Assembly: GCF_963678635.1 (NCBI RefSeq)
Contig: NC_087063.1
Coordinates: 71,693,617-71,757,616 of the forward strand
DNA: 64,000 nt
Direction of reading: 5' to 3'
Source of the DNA: Symsagittifera roscoffensis
Lineage: Eukaryota; Xenacoelomorpha; Acoela; Convolutidae
The translations under genes were made by a program, and so were the position numbers. The notes beneath the pieces are model-generated. The model had not been told where the DNA came from and did no database searches. It was given only the letters and a program-made list of their open reading frames with translations. This document shows, in pieces, positions 1 to 14,925 of this stretch (within the stretch, counting starts at the first letter, position 1; every line of letters begins with the position of its first letter).

Positions 1-154
1 AGAAACATCATGTTTGGAAGTATTGGCTTGACTTAGAGCGAATGGTCAGTAGAGTAACTAATTGTTTTTTTTTACAGAAAGCCTTTGGTAATCTCGACCG
101 AAATAGATTCAAACCGTGCCTCTTTCTCATTCGGTGTTTCGGTTGTATTGCTAG
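1..154 (+). other. 3' part of an upstream LACTB-like intron
   Basis: The reading frame of the first visible LACTB-like exon runs back to an in-frame TAG at 152-154, whose AG is also the predicted acceptor after a T-rich tract. Everything left of 155 is therefore read as intron. The upstream exons are outside the window. An alternative acceptor at 73-77 (TTTTTACAG) exists, but the frame it opens hits that stop. Confidence 0.6.
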
Positions 155-3100
155 GTTCAAATTGACGAAGAGGTAGTGTTCCGAAACGATTTTGGCTATT
201 GTGACATCGAGCAACTGATTCCATGCGACGGGTCAAGAGCCACTTTTCGAATAGCCAGCATTAGCAAACTGATCACTGGACTAATTGCTATCAAACTAGC
301 CAGCGAGGGAAAAATACATTTAGACGATAGTATATATATTTATTTGAAGGTGAGTTATAGACACAATTTTTAGACTCGAGTCAAAAATAGGTTAATTGTT
401 TGGCAACGGATCTGAGTACTAATGATATTAAAGTTTTCTCTAAAAAGCGATTATTCACTAATTGTTAACTTGAAGAATTTAGAGTAGTTGTTAACTATTA
501 GTTGGGAAACCAATGAAACATTTCTGGTTTTTGGTAGGTTTTCTTTTGTGCAGGATTTCCCGAAGAAGTTAGTAGACGGGGAGGCAGTGGATATTACCAT
601 TAGACAGCTACTGAATCACACGTCAGGAGTGAGACACTACATCAAGAAGGATTCGAAGTTGCTCACTGAAGAGGAAAAGATGGCCGAGACGGCGCGAAAT
701 TCTCAAAGAAATGATGAGTTTGTTTCGTTGAAGGAGACTATTAAAGCCTTCAAAGGTCAGTGAAGTACATTACTGTTCCTTTCTGTGTAGGCCGTAATAT
801 TCCTTCCGACCCGGCAGTTTGAAGTTTCAAGTCTGTTTAAACATTGATTCTAGTGGCTACTGAGTAAATGCCTGTGAAATAGATAATTTAAGTTGAATTT
901 TAATTTATTACCACCATTTTGGATCTTGATCTTTCTTGTTACTTTTGGTCGTACCAACTTAACCTGGCCAAGTAAATTTGTTTGTTTTTTTTTCAAGATT
1001 TTTATTATGAAGTTTTTTTTTCAAGTGCACTTCGTAATTCGTTTAAATTCTTTGTACATACTGAAATGAGGCGTGAGTGCTCTGTAATGCGGTTCAAGTT
1101 AATTTTTTCTGCAATTTTTCTACGGATTCAAGTTATCTTTTGATCTTAAAGCAGAATTACTCAAGTTAATGACGCTTCAATGGTAGTTAAATAAAAAAAA
1201 ATTAGTTGGATATTAATTGCGAAAGTCTTCGTCGAAAACTTCATGGCAATGTGAGCTTTCTGATTTTTAAAGTTCAAATTTATCATGATTTATTTAGCTC
1301 CTCTCTATTTCTTTTTTGATGCATATTGTTTCAAACTCTGAAAGTGGGTAAAAGTTTTGTTTTTGGGTGTGTTCAAGTCTTTTTTTCCGCACAAAATCGG
1401 GTTACCAAAAATGTCAGAATGTGTCAAGTGATGTACGCTATGAAAGCCTTTTAAGTCGTGATTCGAACGACATTAAAATTTTTCAAAAAGTTGTCTATGT
1501 CGAGAAAAATTGGTTTGAAATTTTAGTCTAATTTCGTAGACAACATTAGTCGATAATGCTTCGTTTTCTAGGCTTTCATGCCAAGTTTTTTTTTTGTATC
1601 GTCACACCAGCAGAAAAATGGTGTAAATTTGAATAAGAAATGAACAACATTTATTTACATCTTTTTTTTTTAAATATAAATCAGCATTCGGCTGCGGTGA
1701 TTCGTTTGTTTAAATTATTCCGCGCCCCATTATTCCCGATGTATGAAACTCGATGATTTTTTTCTTAATGACTGTGTTTTTAGACACTAAAGACACTGCC
1801 TGTCGAAAGACACTAAATGAAGCGCTAAAGTCTATAATTTTTAGTCTCAGTAGTTCATTGGCAGTTCTTGGTGCTCTGATAAATAATGAATTGCCTGTCT
1901 TTTCAGTCTACAGCTTTTCAATCTACGTGCGAAAATGGTTCCGCAAATGCTTCTACGTAATCATCTACAGGTACTATCTAACTTGTGAAGTTCTGTCAAA
2001 ATCTTTCCAGCTTTCGAAGGCTACCATTGATTGGACACCAATCGGGAGAACAGTACCATAGAGACAAATTTATCAAAAAGCTGTACAATTGTTTTTGCGG
2101 AATATTCGAACAATAAATTGTAAGCATTGACGCATAAAATGATTTTTTTTTGACGATTTTGACAATTTAGTGTCAATTTTTCAAACAAGATTGCGCGAAT
2201 TAAGCAGACCGAAATCTTAAGTAGCGTCAATTTCAGGTAATGTTCACCATTTAAATTGTAGGCCGACAAAAAGTTACCAAATTTTTTACACTACTATCCT
2301 AAGTCCAGGTATACAATGCATCCATGTATTTTTGAAAGAGGCGCTAAGATTTTCATATCGACAACCTGTTAATATTTTGAAGATTCCTTGACAGAAGATG
2401 GTAAATCGTTTTTAAATAGCGTCATTAGGAAGGTACCAAGAATATTACTTTGCAGCACACCTGAACTAACTTCTAAATTAGACGATACAACAGTTTATCT
2501 TGACACCTTGCTTTGGAGTCACCAAATATGAGTAGAAAAAAAGTAATGAAATTATAGTCGAAATCAAAGAAAACACGTTTTTCTTTTTAAAATTGGGGAA
2601 CTGAAATCCTTTTCCCACACCGAAATAATTTGCTGTGGTTGTAATGTTGAATCGAAATAACAGTAGACTTAAAAAAAAGTTGCTGCGTTTCCTCATAAAA
2701 CCATGTTGCCGCCAGCTTTTTGGCATTAGCATGATTGAATTTGAAAATGATTCTGTCTAAAATCAACATCTTTTTGCCAGGATGCTGATTGATCTATAAT
2801 CTGTTATTTCGTTAGTGGAATTGCTTTTGTGTATAGCAGTAACGAACACTGTCTTCCAGTAGGATGGCTTTTCACAAGAAATTTGAACTGCTTCAAAGTA
2901 AGAACAAAATTATGAAAGTCCAATATCTGCACACTGATTCAACGGTTATGACAGCACATCATCAGACCCGACCGCACATCAGTCTTTAGATATTCCGAGA
3001 AAATTTTAACTGTTGATATAAGCGGAAACACTTCGGACATGCAGAAAACGATCCTTAAATTTTCATTAACAAGAAAGTTTTGATTTCGAGACGAATACCG

Positions 3101-5463
3101 AGATCAAATACTTTGTTGCACTTTCCCAATCTAAATGCATGACATCAAGGTATGAGTTTTTCTTGCTAAAAGAACGAAGGATTTGAAAACAATTTTAAAA
3201 AAATTCCGACATAGTTACTACTCAGAAGGGAGGACAGTACACTCCATTTTTAACGACGTTTCGCTGCATTGTATGAGAGGAATAAAAATATGGAACTAGA
3301 AACCTTTTTCATTTTAGGTGAATTACATTTTCTAACTGTAATATGGAACTAGTTTTCCTATTTAGTGCAGAAATTTGATTTATCGAATGAAGCTTTAGAA
3401 AAACCATTTGCTCTGTTAATCTGCAACCTAGGTGAGCTCGTTTAAAAAATTATTGGTAGATGGTTGCTTAAGACTGTGTTGGGGATATGGTGGGCCGCAG
3501 AGTTTTTGATTGCTGAGAACTAAATCTAATATTCCGCACCCGATGTAAGTTGCCGATATGATAGTTTGATTCAAACTGATTTCGAAGATATAGACAAGGA
3601 ACCGTTGATCATCAGAATTTGTTGCTGACAATAAACCCCGATTTGTTTTTGGCGTCTTATGATATTAAACAAAGCACCAGTTAGAAATGTGTTTTAGTCT
3701 GAAGGCAAGTTACGGAATTCGGGGACGGTTTTTGTAAAAACAGAGTGGATCATAAATTTTCTGACAATGAAACTTTGTCTAAACTTAATTTTATTCTAGA
3801 AAAAGCATTAAAGCTTCAGATTTTAATAATTAAATTTGCATCAGCTATTTAAATAATCTTTTAAATGGTTATTTGAGAAGATCTGCTCCCGATTTATTTC
3901 TATGATCTAGATATATCAGCAGCTTTTGTCATGTTTAGATGTTTAATTGTTTTAGATGACGAGCTGCTCCATAAGCCAGGATCCATCTTCCTCTACACAA
4001 CATATGGCTTCACACTTCTCAGTGCTGTCCTTGAAACAGTGATGGACAAACCATTTCACGAATATATCCTCGACTTCGTGCGCCAGATGGGACTCAACCA
4101 TACACTTCCGGAACCGACTCCGAAGTCACGAGAGTTCGTGTTCAACAGAATGCCCTGTTATCTATATGACCCTAAAAAGGCATAGAATTCAGTTTAACTT
4201 GGTGGGTTCCGAACAAATTATGCTGTATTTGTGTGCCATTATCTTAAAAATTTGAATCTATCTTGACAACTATCTTGAATCACCACAACTATCTGCTGTG
4301 GTGAAACATGAATCTCTGTTGAGTTTTCTCACGCTCCTGTTGGATTTGACGTCATTTTATTTTATGGTTTTATTTTCTCATATTTTGAGATGACGGCTTG
4401 GAAGAAAACCACAATTTATCAAAATCCGCTTCACCCATACACACGCAAAAAAAAATTAGATAAGCTGGAAAAATGTCTATAATTTTGAGTATTGGATTTT
4501 TTGCACTTTTGGTTAACAAAATTGTCTCGATATCACGGAAATGTTTGGTGAATTCGTATTGGTTCTGTTGCGTTGAGGAGCCTCAAGTTAAATTGATAAC
4601 GCTGTCAGGAACGACTGACACCAGTTCCAGAAGTGACTCTAATGCATAAAACAGCAGGCGGAGGGATGGTGTCTACCCTCAATGATTTGAGCCACCTGGG
4701 AGTGCTTTTTGCTAGAACTATGACGGGAGAGGAAATGTTTCTCCCAGGAGTGAAAAGGGAGATTTTCGATCAGATTGTAAGGCCACCGAAAGGAAAGGAG
4801 GTTTCAATGACAAACAGGAAACATGTGAAATACTCTTTGGGAATGTCTGTCCACGAAAACGACCCGTCGTTACCTGAAGGTAGGTCAAAGAATGCTAAAA
4901 ATTTTTGGGCTAGAGACTAAATTTGTTGAATTTGAACAATTTGTTGAATTCGAGCAATTTTCTAGTCCATTAAAGCCTTAGAATAAGTGACACTCATTCA
5001 CACGAAATCAGTTTGCATCTTATTGTGAATTTACAAATATAACAGCGCACTTTTCGCACAAGAACTCGTGGTCTAGTTCTTACTGGATTTTTTTGCAAAT
5101 CGAGTTGAAGGATGATTTTTTGTTTTTCAAGAAAACACTTCAAAATTCACTTCTGTTTGCCCACGAAGAAGAATCATTTGACTAGTTGGATTTTTTTAGT
5201 GCTGTTAAATAATTTTGGAAGTAAATAATTGGCTGGAAGAAATACTATTTATCCATAGATATGTTGCAGGTACAGTGATAGTGGGACATGGCGGTGCCAG
5301 CACTGGACTGTGTTCCCACTTGGCAGTCTGTGCCCCCAGAGGGGACTGGAGCAGACCCATCATAGTCACTATTGCTGCCAATCTTAACAATAGAAATCTC
5401 AAGGAAATAACGAAGCAGATCATCAGAGAAACAATCGCTCTCAACGATAGTCTGGCCAAGTGA
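155..5463 (+). CDS. LACTB: LACTB-like serine beta-lactamase family protein, 3' five exons (partial)
   Basis: Five exons join in phase: 155-349, 554-755, 3956-4179, 4609-4879 and 5270-5463 (TGA), giving 361 C-terminal residues. The start lies outside the window. The order of motifs follows animal LACTB. The catalytic SxxK appears as SISK within RIASISK (residues 35-38 of the visible part), then LNHTSGVRHY, then FLYTTYGFTLL (the YxN/YST position), then KTAGGGMVSTLNDL, and finally GHGGASTG, equivalent to the HTGG of LACTB. In mammals LACTB is a mitochondrial intermembrane-space, filament-forming serine protease related to bacterial class C beta-lactamases; location and substrate here are inferred only. 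The insert after the GVRHY motif is charged and shorter than in mammals. The third intron needs a GC donor. AATAAA lies just after the stop (5465-5470), and glutathione reductase follows closely on the same strand. Confidence 0.85.
756..3955 (+). other. large LACTB-like intron with retroelement debris
   Basis: The 3.2-kb intron runs from GTCAGT at 756 to TTTTAG before 3956. The flanking exons join smoothly (ETIKAFK then DDELLHKPG), matching the uninterrupted mammalian region, so no exon is missing inside. The content is T-rich. Apart from the LINE-like fragment listed separately I recognise nothing in it. Confidence 0.6.
3340..3640 (-). mobile_element. LINE endonuclease-domain fragment (antisense in intron)
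   Basis: Read on the minus strand, 3428-3631 encodes a run including DQRFLVYIFEISLNQT and GILDLVLSNQ. This resembles the C-terminal end of the APE-type endonuclease domain in Jockey/CR1-like non-LTR retrotransposons, where the pattern is roughly FLxFIxxxxLxQ, then GNILDLVLTN. A following stretch in the same direction, with FSKASFDKSNF, fits the linker after the endonuclease. No reverse transcriptase was found beside it, and frames are broken. It is an old truncated relic; the identification rests on short motifs. Confidence 0.45.
4180..4608 (+). other. LACTB-like GC-AG intron
   Basis: The upstream exon must end at AAG (4177-4179), since the frame reads GCA TAG next and no GT follows before the stop. 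The donor is AAG|GCATAG and the acceptor is CTGTCAG before 4609. Joining restores KK-ERLTP...AGGG, matching the mammalian KKKRLVNTP...AGGG region, in phase 0. Confidence 0.7.
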
Positions 5464-5753
5464 AAATAAATTCTGAAAGTTTGTTAATATAATTTATTGT
5501 ATCATCCTTTTGTATTGCAGATAACTATAACTTTGTTTATTCATTTTTTTGACGATACGTTGCTAAGTTTAATGTTAATATTCTTATTCGCTGTTGGTCT
5601 AGTCGATCAATTAAGAAAAGAATTTGTCATTTCTTATAGTTTCGGGAATCAAAAGTTATCAGTGCTTGTCCAAATTGACCTCATGTAATTCAAGTCATTT
5701 AAAAGTATGAGCGCTTTCGGTTTCTCGCTTGAATGGGTCTCCTGAATTTTCAG
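5464..5753 (+). promoter_or_regulatory. short LACTB-GSR intergenic region with acceptor-like sites
   Basis: Only 290 bp separate the LACTB-like stop from the glutathione reductase ATG. AATAAA is at 5465-5470. There are two pyrimidine-rich AG sites, one ending in GTATTGCAG near 5520 and one ending in TTTTCAG at 5753, immediately before the ATG at 5754. This could be a 5'UTR intron end, a spliced-leader trans-splice site of a polycistronic unit, or a compact promoter. The sequence does not decide between these. Confidence 0.5.
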
Positions 5754-8774
<3,021 letters not shown>

Positions 8775-9049
8775 TTGGGTTATGAAGGCCCAAGTGTAGG
8801 AAAAGAGTTTATTAATGTAAATGCTCAATTGTGATATAAGAACAAGCACTGAAAACTTTTGCTGAATTAAGTCTTGCCTATTGATGTGAGTTCTCAATTT
8901 GTTGAAGTCAATATTGTTGTTTTTGAATCTTCATTAGGTGCATCCATATCAAAAAACCTACAATTTTTTTCCGGAAATCTGTTGTATCTTCAAATTTATG
9001 CTGTTAGTTTTTAACTTATCACGAAGAAACTTATATAGTGCATGTTGAT

Positions 9050-9300
9050 TTTGTCGTCTTAAAATTTTTTCAGGTTTCAATTTGATTTTTCGCGGTTTAA
9101 ATTTTGTTCTTCAAGCGTCAAGAACGCAGTGAAGACACTATAATAGGTTGTGATGGTTTTTGTTTTTATTCAGGAAGAGAAATTCAAACTCCACTTCAGA
9201 ACAGCAAAAGTATAGAGTTCACACAAAACGTCATCGACTTTTAGTTTCGAAACTGGATTTCAGTTTTTAGATTTCCTGGCGGTGTCAGAAATTTACTTTT
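9050..9300 (+). repeat. dispersed repeat family R1, diverged copy
   Basis: This shares ordered blocks with the R1 copies in the DDX23 intron: a head like CGCAGTGAAGACACTATAAT, then AAACTCCACTTCAGAACAGC, then ACGTCATCGACTTTTAGTTT, then CAGTTTTTAGATTTCC. The copy is incomplete. Its 3' half past the GATCCAGTTTTCTCAAA block is not obvious. Confidence 0.6.
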
Positions 9301-12300
9301 TGATGCAATATTCACAAAGTCGGTTAGTTTCAAGTTATTTTGAAACTAGTTTGCGAGAAGAGTACAAATAGTTCTCTCCAATTTTGAAAAAATGCACTTG
9401 ACGGTGGCAGAAGAACAAAGTGAATAACTTTTCGAACGTTGAACAGTTTTTAGATTTCACAGAGGAATAAGACAATAAACATTGATCTAGTTTTTTGAAG
9501 AAGAATTCAATAAGCTAGTGTCAACTCCTTGTTCTAATTAAAGTTTTTTATTCGAGCGATTGTTCCGAAAAGAGTGTTCCAACTCTTTATCATAAAGAGT
9601 GTTCCAATTAACTATTATATTCAAGGTTCAATGAAGTAACGTTTCAAAAGGATTATTATAAAAGTGGTATCAGTCGTCATTCAATTTGAAGTTTCGAGTC
9701 AATAGAGCTTTCATTGAAATTGAAGTTCAGGACGTGCTCTCTCTAAAAAAAATTGAGTTTAACTGCTAGTACACCAAAACCAAAAAGGTTACCCAAATTG
9801 ATTTTAAAAAATTATCCCGTATCTATGGTCCAATGCCGTTTGAATTTTGTCCCACAAAGTATCCATGACATCCGGTCGTTAGTCTTGATAGTAGAACAGT
9901 AGAAGAAGCCCACCTGAATGCTTTTGCATAACTCTGTTCTCAATGGCAATTATCTCTGTTGGCGTTGCAGGTTTTTTTTACCTGTCTCCCGAACCGGGTA
10001 GGACTCACAGCTGCTGTTTCGAATATTTTGTATAAAAAGTTTTTTTTCTCCCTCATAAATTGCTTGCCAATAAAAAAAATGCTCTTAATAATAATTTCTG
10101 TCTACATTCGTGAGATATCAATGTTTTTAGTTATGAGCATAATTTGAAAAACTTTAAAGGATAATTTCTGTTCTGAGATTTTTAAGACCAAAAAACAGAT
10201 CTGAGTAAAGTTCGGAAAGATTCCCTTTTTGGGGTAGTAGACTGTGAAATAGAAGAACCCCCTCATATTTACTCAAAAGTTTCTCACTTATTTTTCAAAA
10301 ACTGACGTCCGAAAAGAGGATAATTTATGATGGACTTTGCGAACGAAAATTCAATGATGAAAAAGCATCACAGATGTTCGTTTGAAGCTTGAAACTTGAA
10401 ATCTGAAATCAAGCAATCCTGGAGTTCGATGCGGTCAGACAATTGACTATAAAACTTTTGCGCTGATACGAAAAATAATTTTCGTTTCAGTGCAAAAATC
10501 AGCACGAGTTGTGCATTGATCACGATAAGTTCGATCAAAGAACTCCTGGGTTATTTAAGGAGAATTACCGCTGCACAGAGATAGTAGTGCTATATTTGCT
10601 CGAAGACGTACGTACTGTTGCTTCGACAAGCAAACAAAAACAGTAAAGCTAAGTTCGAAAAGAATGAATCAGTCAGCTATCGTCAATGATTCGCCGATGA
10701 ACAAATATCTGATAATTTTATGGAGCATGAGAAATTGAAACCGTTAACCGAGGATTTCGTGTCGTGGGTAACACAAAAGTATGTACATACGAGTTGAAGA
10801 ACCTCCATATCCCAGTAGGCTCGAGTTAGAATTTTTTTGCCTAACAATAGTAAGATATAAACATCTTTTTAAAACTAAGGTAAGCTGAAAAGTCACTTCT
10901 TTTTTGAAAAAGATATGAGGCCATTTTTGTCATACATAATGAGATTCTTGAGTTAACAATTTTGATACTCAGTTTTTCATCGATTAAATTTTTCTTTCTT
11001 CCGCTATCTTGTTTTCCGTTCTTATCTTTTTCTCTTCCAGATACACTGGTACATTTTTTTGTTTATTTTATGTGTTTCCGTTATTTTTTCTGTCACTCTT
11101 GTTTTCACTTAGTCCAATCAATCAAACCTCAAACTGGCAAATCAGAAGTTGCAAATCAACAGTATAGGAAAATCATTGAAAAACAATTATGGATAGAAAA
11201 ATTGTCGGCGCTGACGGGCGTTCTAAGTCGTTTTCGTTGACCCAAGTCTTTCATCTCGCGGGCAACAAAAGCCATAAGTAATGATAGCTGCACCTGCAAT
11301 TGATTGTAGCCCCTTTTCAAAGATTTATTTGAAATTGCTTACTTGAATCTATCTTGGTTGGACTGCCTTCGGATGGCTCAGATGATTGCAATCAGTTCTC
11401 ATTTACTTTTGCAGGGTTTTGCAATCGGTACTGGACTGTTTTTTCATTGATAACGTCAGGCACAGATTTCGCACGTGAAAGTATTACACGCGTTGTTCTG
11501 GAGAGTTGAATGTAGTGGGTGGGTTCATGTTAGCCATCGCCCTTGTCTGCTTGTTAGGAGTTCCTTTAATAGTTTTTTTTGTGCTTAAACTTTGTGGTAT
11601 CTTTCTCGCGCTTGTGTCGGCTTTAATTGCGTCGGCTTTTTTTCCAAACGATTTTTTTTTCGATTATTCTTATTTTTTTTTGTAAACATAGTTGAAGTCA
11701 TATGATTTTTTAAGGATATATTGTTTTGAAAAAATCTAAATGGTTTTCTCTGACCATTTTTGTAATAACAAATTCAGTTATATTCAGAATAAATAGTTTT
11801 TTTAAATAAAAAAAATTTGAATTTTTATTTTTCTTATTTTTTTGTTATTTTTTTAGTGAACAACAATTGAGGCTTAAAATCTTGTTAAATCAGCTGTTTT
11901 TTATACTTTTTGCGATATAAGTAATTGGACATATGAGTTTGTGCATTTTTTTCTACAACCATTGAAAATACCGATCGAAATAGTTTTTTTGTTTTTGTTC
12001 AAAAAAGTAGATTTTTCAATGGAAAACCGTGAACCAAACAAGCCATTTTTGCCAACAAATCAGAAAGGAATAAATTCATTTTTTTTAAGTTTAATCAAAT
12101 TTGCTAGACGAGCTCATCGTTTTGCAATATCAAATTAAGTTGCTGTCTGCTAAGTTTGCTAATGCATTCGTTGAGTTTCTTCAATTTTGGGTAGTTTCTA
12201 CAAAATATAATACTAGTGAACTATCTTTTTCTGTTCGCTATTGAAAAAAATTTTGATTTTTCAACTTACGTGTAGCTAATTTTGATCAGTTTTCGGGCGT

Positions 12301-12689
12301 TGATCCGTTTTCAAGTTTTGTTCTTTGTAGGTTCAATGTGGTGGACTTGAAATTTATTAAATTTGTTGTTTAATCAATTTGGTTTCGGCTCAATACGCTT
12401 CTTCTCAAAGATTGTCTGCCTAGTTGACACATCACTGATTTTTCTCTTGTTTCCACATCATGTAGATGAAAGTGCAAGTGTTGTTCATTTTAGTCTCAGG
12501 TGGGACTTGAAACTAAGGTTTTTATGAAATCATTATTTTTCTGCTGAATTTGTGTCTGCTCAAAGATTGTCTCGTTTCCTTTTCTACTCAAGTTTCAGGC
12601 ATGTTATCCTAGAATGAACTTTTATCCAGACGTACGAAATTTTAATACGAAAGTTGTTTTCATTTTTTTACGATGTTTGTTATGTTTGA

Positions 12690-12790
12690 TTTTCAATCGC
12701 AAATGGTGCGAAGCTATGTTTATTATGTTTGTTTTCAATCGCAAGTGGTACAAAGCTCAGCGTCGCCTCTGTATTTAAATTTTTATGACC
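12690..12790 (+). repeat. dispersed repeat tail motif (GCCTCTGTATTT family)
   Basis: A block with AATCGCAAGTGGTACAAAGC followed by CGTCGCCTCTGTATTTAAAT is present, preceded by an imperfect tandem duplicate. Similar tails occur near 49178-49212, 50415-50480, 51220-51285 and 54031-54060. Two of these follow tRNA-like heads, so this is probably the 3' portion of the same SINE family. Confidence 0.55.
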
Positions 12791-13366
12791 TCGAAAATGC
12801 TGAAATCTGCACGAGAAAAGAATTTGATAGTATTTGAGGAACCCCTGTTGAGGTACCACTGGCATCTTTCATGAGGCAACAGTTTCATGTGCCCAAGACG
12901 GCTGTTGGATTCGTTTACAGGCTAGGCTACTGTCAATGAAAGATCAGACATGGATGACTTAAGTGATTCGCCACTGCTATACATCACTGTCTGAGGAATT
13001 GAGAAATGTAAATAATACTGGAAGTTGAAGAACAACCATATATGAATCAGCCCTGGGCAATTGGTTTTTTTCATTTGGAATTTTCGAAGTGAGGAAGACA
13101 GAAAGGCCTGCTGAGCAAAAAGAGTTCAGTTGAGGAAACAAAATGCTGTTCAGTTGAGGAATCAAAATTTCAACGTATTTGTTGTCGATGTACGGAATTT
13201 AATTAATTCCATCAGTCGTAATTTCATGTTCACATTGTGTGGACATGGAGTTGAAAACAGCTGTTAGTAAGTGTAGCAAACACAAAAGCGTTCATCCCTT
13301 CCCTTTTAGCTTGTGGTGGCATATCTTTGATGTTTCTGTTGCCTTTATGTGTACAACCTCCTTGCT

Positions 13367-13397
13367 GGTAGCATTTTCTTCGCAAGAAAATGCTACC
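13367..13397. repeat. perfect 14-bp hairpin near the array edge
   Basis: GGTAGCATTTTCTT and its exact reverse complement are separated by three bases (CGC). It lies about 110 bp left of the first recognisable tandem-array unit. A transcription terminator or protein-binding role cannot be told from sequence. Confidence 0.85.
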
Positions 13398-14849
13398 ATT
13401 TAAAATTCAATAGTTCAATTTGATTCATTGTCTTAATTTAAAAAAAAATAGGGATGATGTGTTTGTTTGTGTCTGATTTTGTGAGCATATTGCAGTCTAA
13501 AAATAGTTTTATTGATGAAATTTTTCGTTCCATAGTTTAATCTGAGGTGAGATGAGAAAGTTTTAAAACCAATGAAAAAAGCAATCATTTAAATCTTTCG
13601 AAGCTAACCATTTTTTAAATAGGGCTACTATTTTGGTTCTAGAAGAAGTCGCGTAACTGAGATGTTACCACAAGCGCCTAATAACCCTCAGTTCGGGCGT
13701 TCCAATAGCACACATGCAGTCGTAGGCTTACTTCTATTTGTCGCAGGCTTACTTTCCATTTATCTAACACTAAACAATCTTTTGCTATTACGGGTTTTGC
13801 TATTCAGGTTGCACTTAAAATACAGTCGAATCTTTGATTATATGAAGTAGTCAAATACTCAATTGTCCAAGCAAACTCAATATAGAGTTGCACTGAACGT
13901 GATAAACTTTATTTAACACCTAACATTGATAAAACTGAATGATGATGTTTGTATCAGCGAAACACTGAAAGTGACCATCTTTTGAAAATTAAATGTGCCA
14001 GTTGGAGTAGATTGGTTGCGCATTAGTCTGAAACGCTGAAGTTGTTCAAATCGAATCTCCCTATGGCTAATTTTATTTTCAACCTGTTTAAATGTTGCGC
14101 TCCCACAGATGCGTTTGTTTTTCCATCACGACTCTATACTTTTTTCATTCACAACTACAGCAATCAAATTAGTTCATGTTGTTGTTTCTGACATTCTTAT
14201 GTCTTTCATTCATGGTTGCCTTAGTCTTCTGATTCCACATTGAGCGCCTCTCTCAACGCATCGTTGGGACTTCTGATTGATCAAATCGGGGCTCAAATTC
14301 TCTTTCTCAGTTCTCAATGTAGTCGGTAGGTGTTAATTGTGTTCGTGGAGCGAACAGGGCCATATGCTCACAAATTGGTTCGAGCATGGTTATCGCATGA
14401 ACACCTTTCGCCCCAGGACACTTTCCAGGGATTCCGCGGATTTGAGAAATTCTCACATGTATCACTTCGCGGTCATATTGTGTCGTCGTAAGCCCCTCTC
14501 TCTTCTACAGTCTAGTAACGAGGGCTTCTAGTATGGTCTTCATTTGTCCCTTGTTCCGATATTCTTCTCCGTTAATGGCAATTTTTCGGAAATTGTAATT
14601 ACTCATCTCCAACCTGAAATCGCACGATGATGGCGTCCCACTGAGACTAGATACGCAATCCATTACTCACAATGATTATCCTGAATGACGACACTACCAC
14701 CTGTGCCACAGAACTAGTTGCACCTTTTTTATTCTTAGTTTTAATTGAATGGTGCTGGCTGAGCGTCTATGAACAAATTGGTTTATTGAAAAAATATACC
14801 ACTTCATGAATGAGTTTTCTGTTGTTTAAGTCGCGTCACCAACATTGAA

Positions 14850-14925
14850 TTCACTGCTGGCATGGCGCAGTGTTTGATCGTAACACCGGCAGTCTAGCAT
14901 AGCTTGTTCAAATCGCAGCCATTTT
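14850..14925 (+). repeat. tRNA-like A/B-box segment inside long units
   Basis: ATGGCGCAGTGTTTGATCG resembles a Pol III A box and D arm, and TTGTTCAAATCGCAGCC about 40 nt later resembles a B box. This suggests a tRNA-derived SINE head. Related copies occur near 17720-17785 and 21890-21945. In short units the A-box-like part remains (GTGCAGTGTATGATCGTAAC) but the sequence jumps to GGCAATAAGG before the B box, so the short form arose without, or lost, the B box. Confidence 0.5.

Larger units (their letters stand above)
8775..13504. other. 4.7-kb region without recognisable genes
   Basis: The sequence is AT-rich with long T runs, especially 10960-12100. Short open frames here have no family signature. 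Recognisable content is limited to a dispersed-repeat copy (about 9050-9300), a repeated tail motif (about 12690-12790) and a hairpin at 13367-13397. Part of it must hold the 3'UTR of GSR; an AATAAA is present near 9473. Confidence 0.5.

Noticed and set aside
1753-2061. Open frame of about 100 codons in the LACTB-like intron
   Set aside because: The composition follows the AT-rich background, it has no family motif, and the flanking exons join without it.
5733-5753. Upstream ATG of GSR adding seven residues
   Set aside because: An acceptor-like TTTTCAG lies between it and the next ATG, and the added residues match nothing in GSR proteins. The 5754 start gives a better presequence.
10380-10700. 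Possible promoter or small gene with TATAAAA and small palindromes
   Set aside because: No open frame, conserved motif or repeat relation supports it; such motifs are expected in AT-rich sequence.
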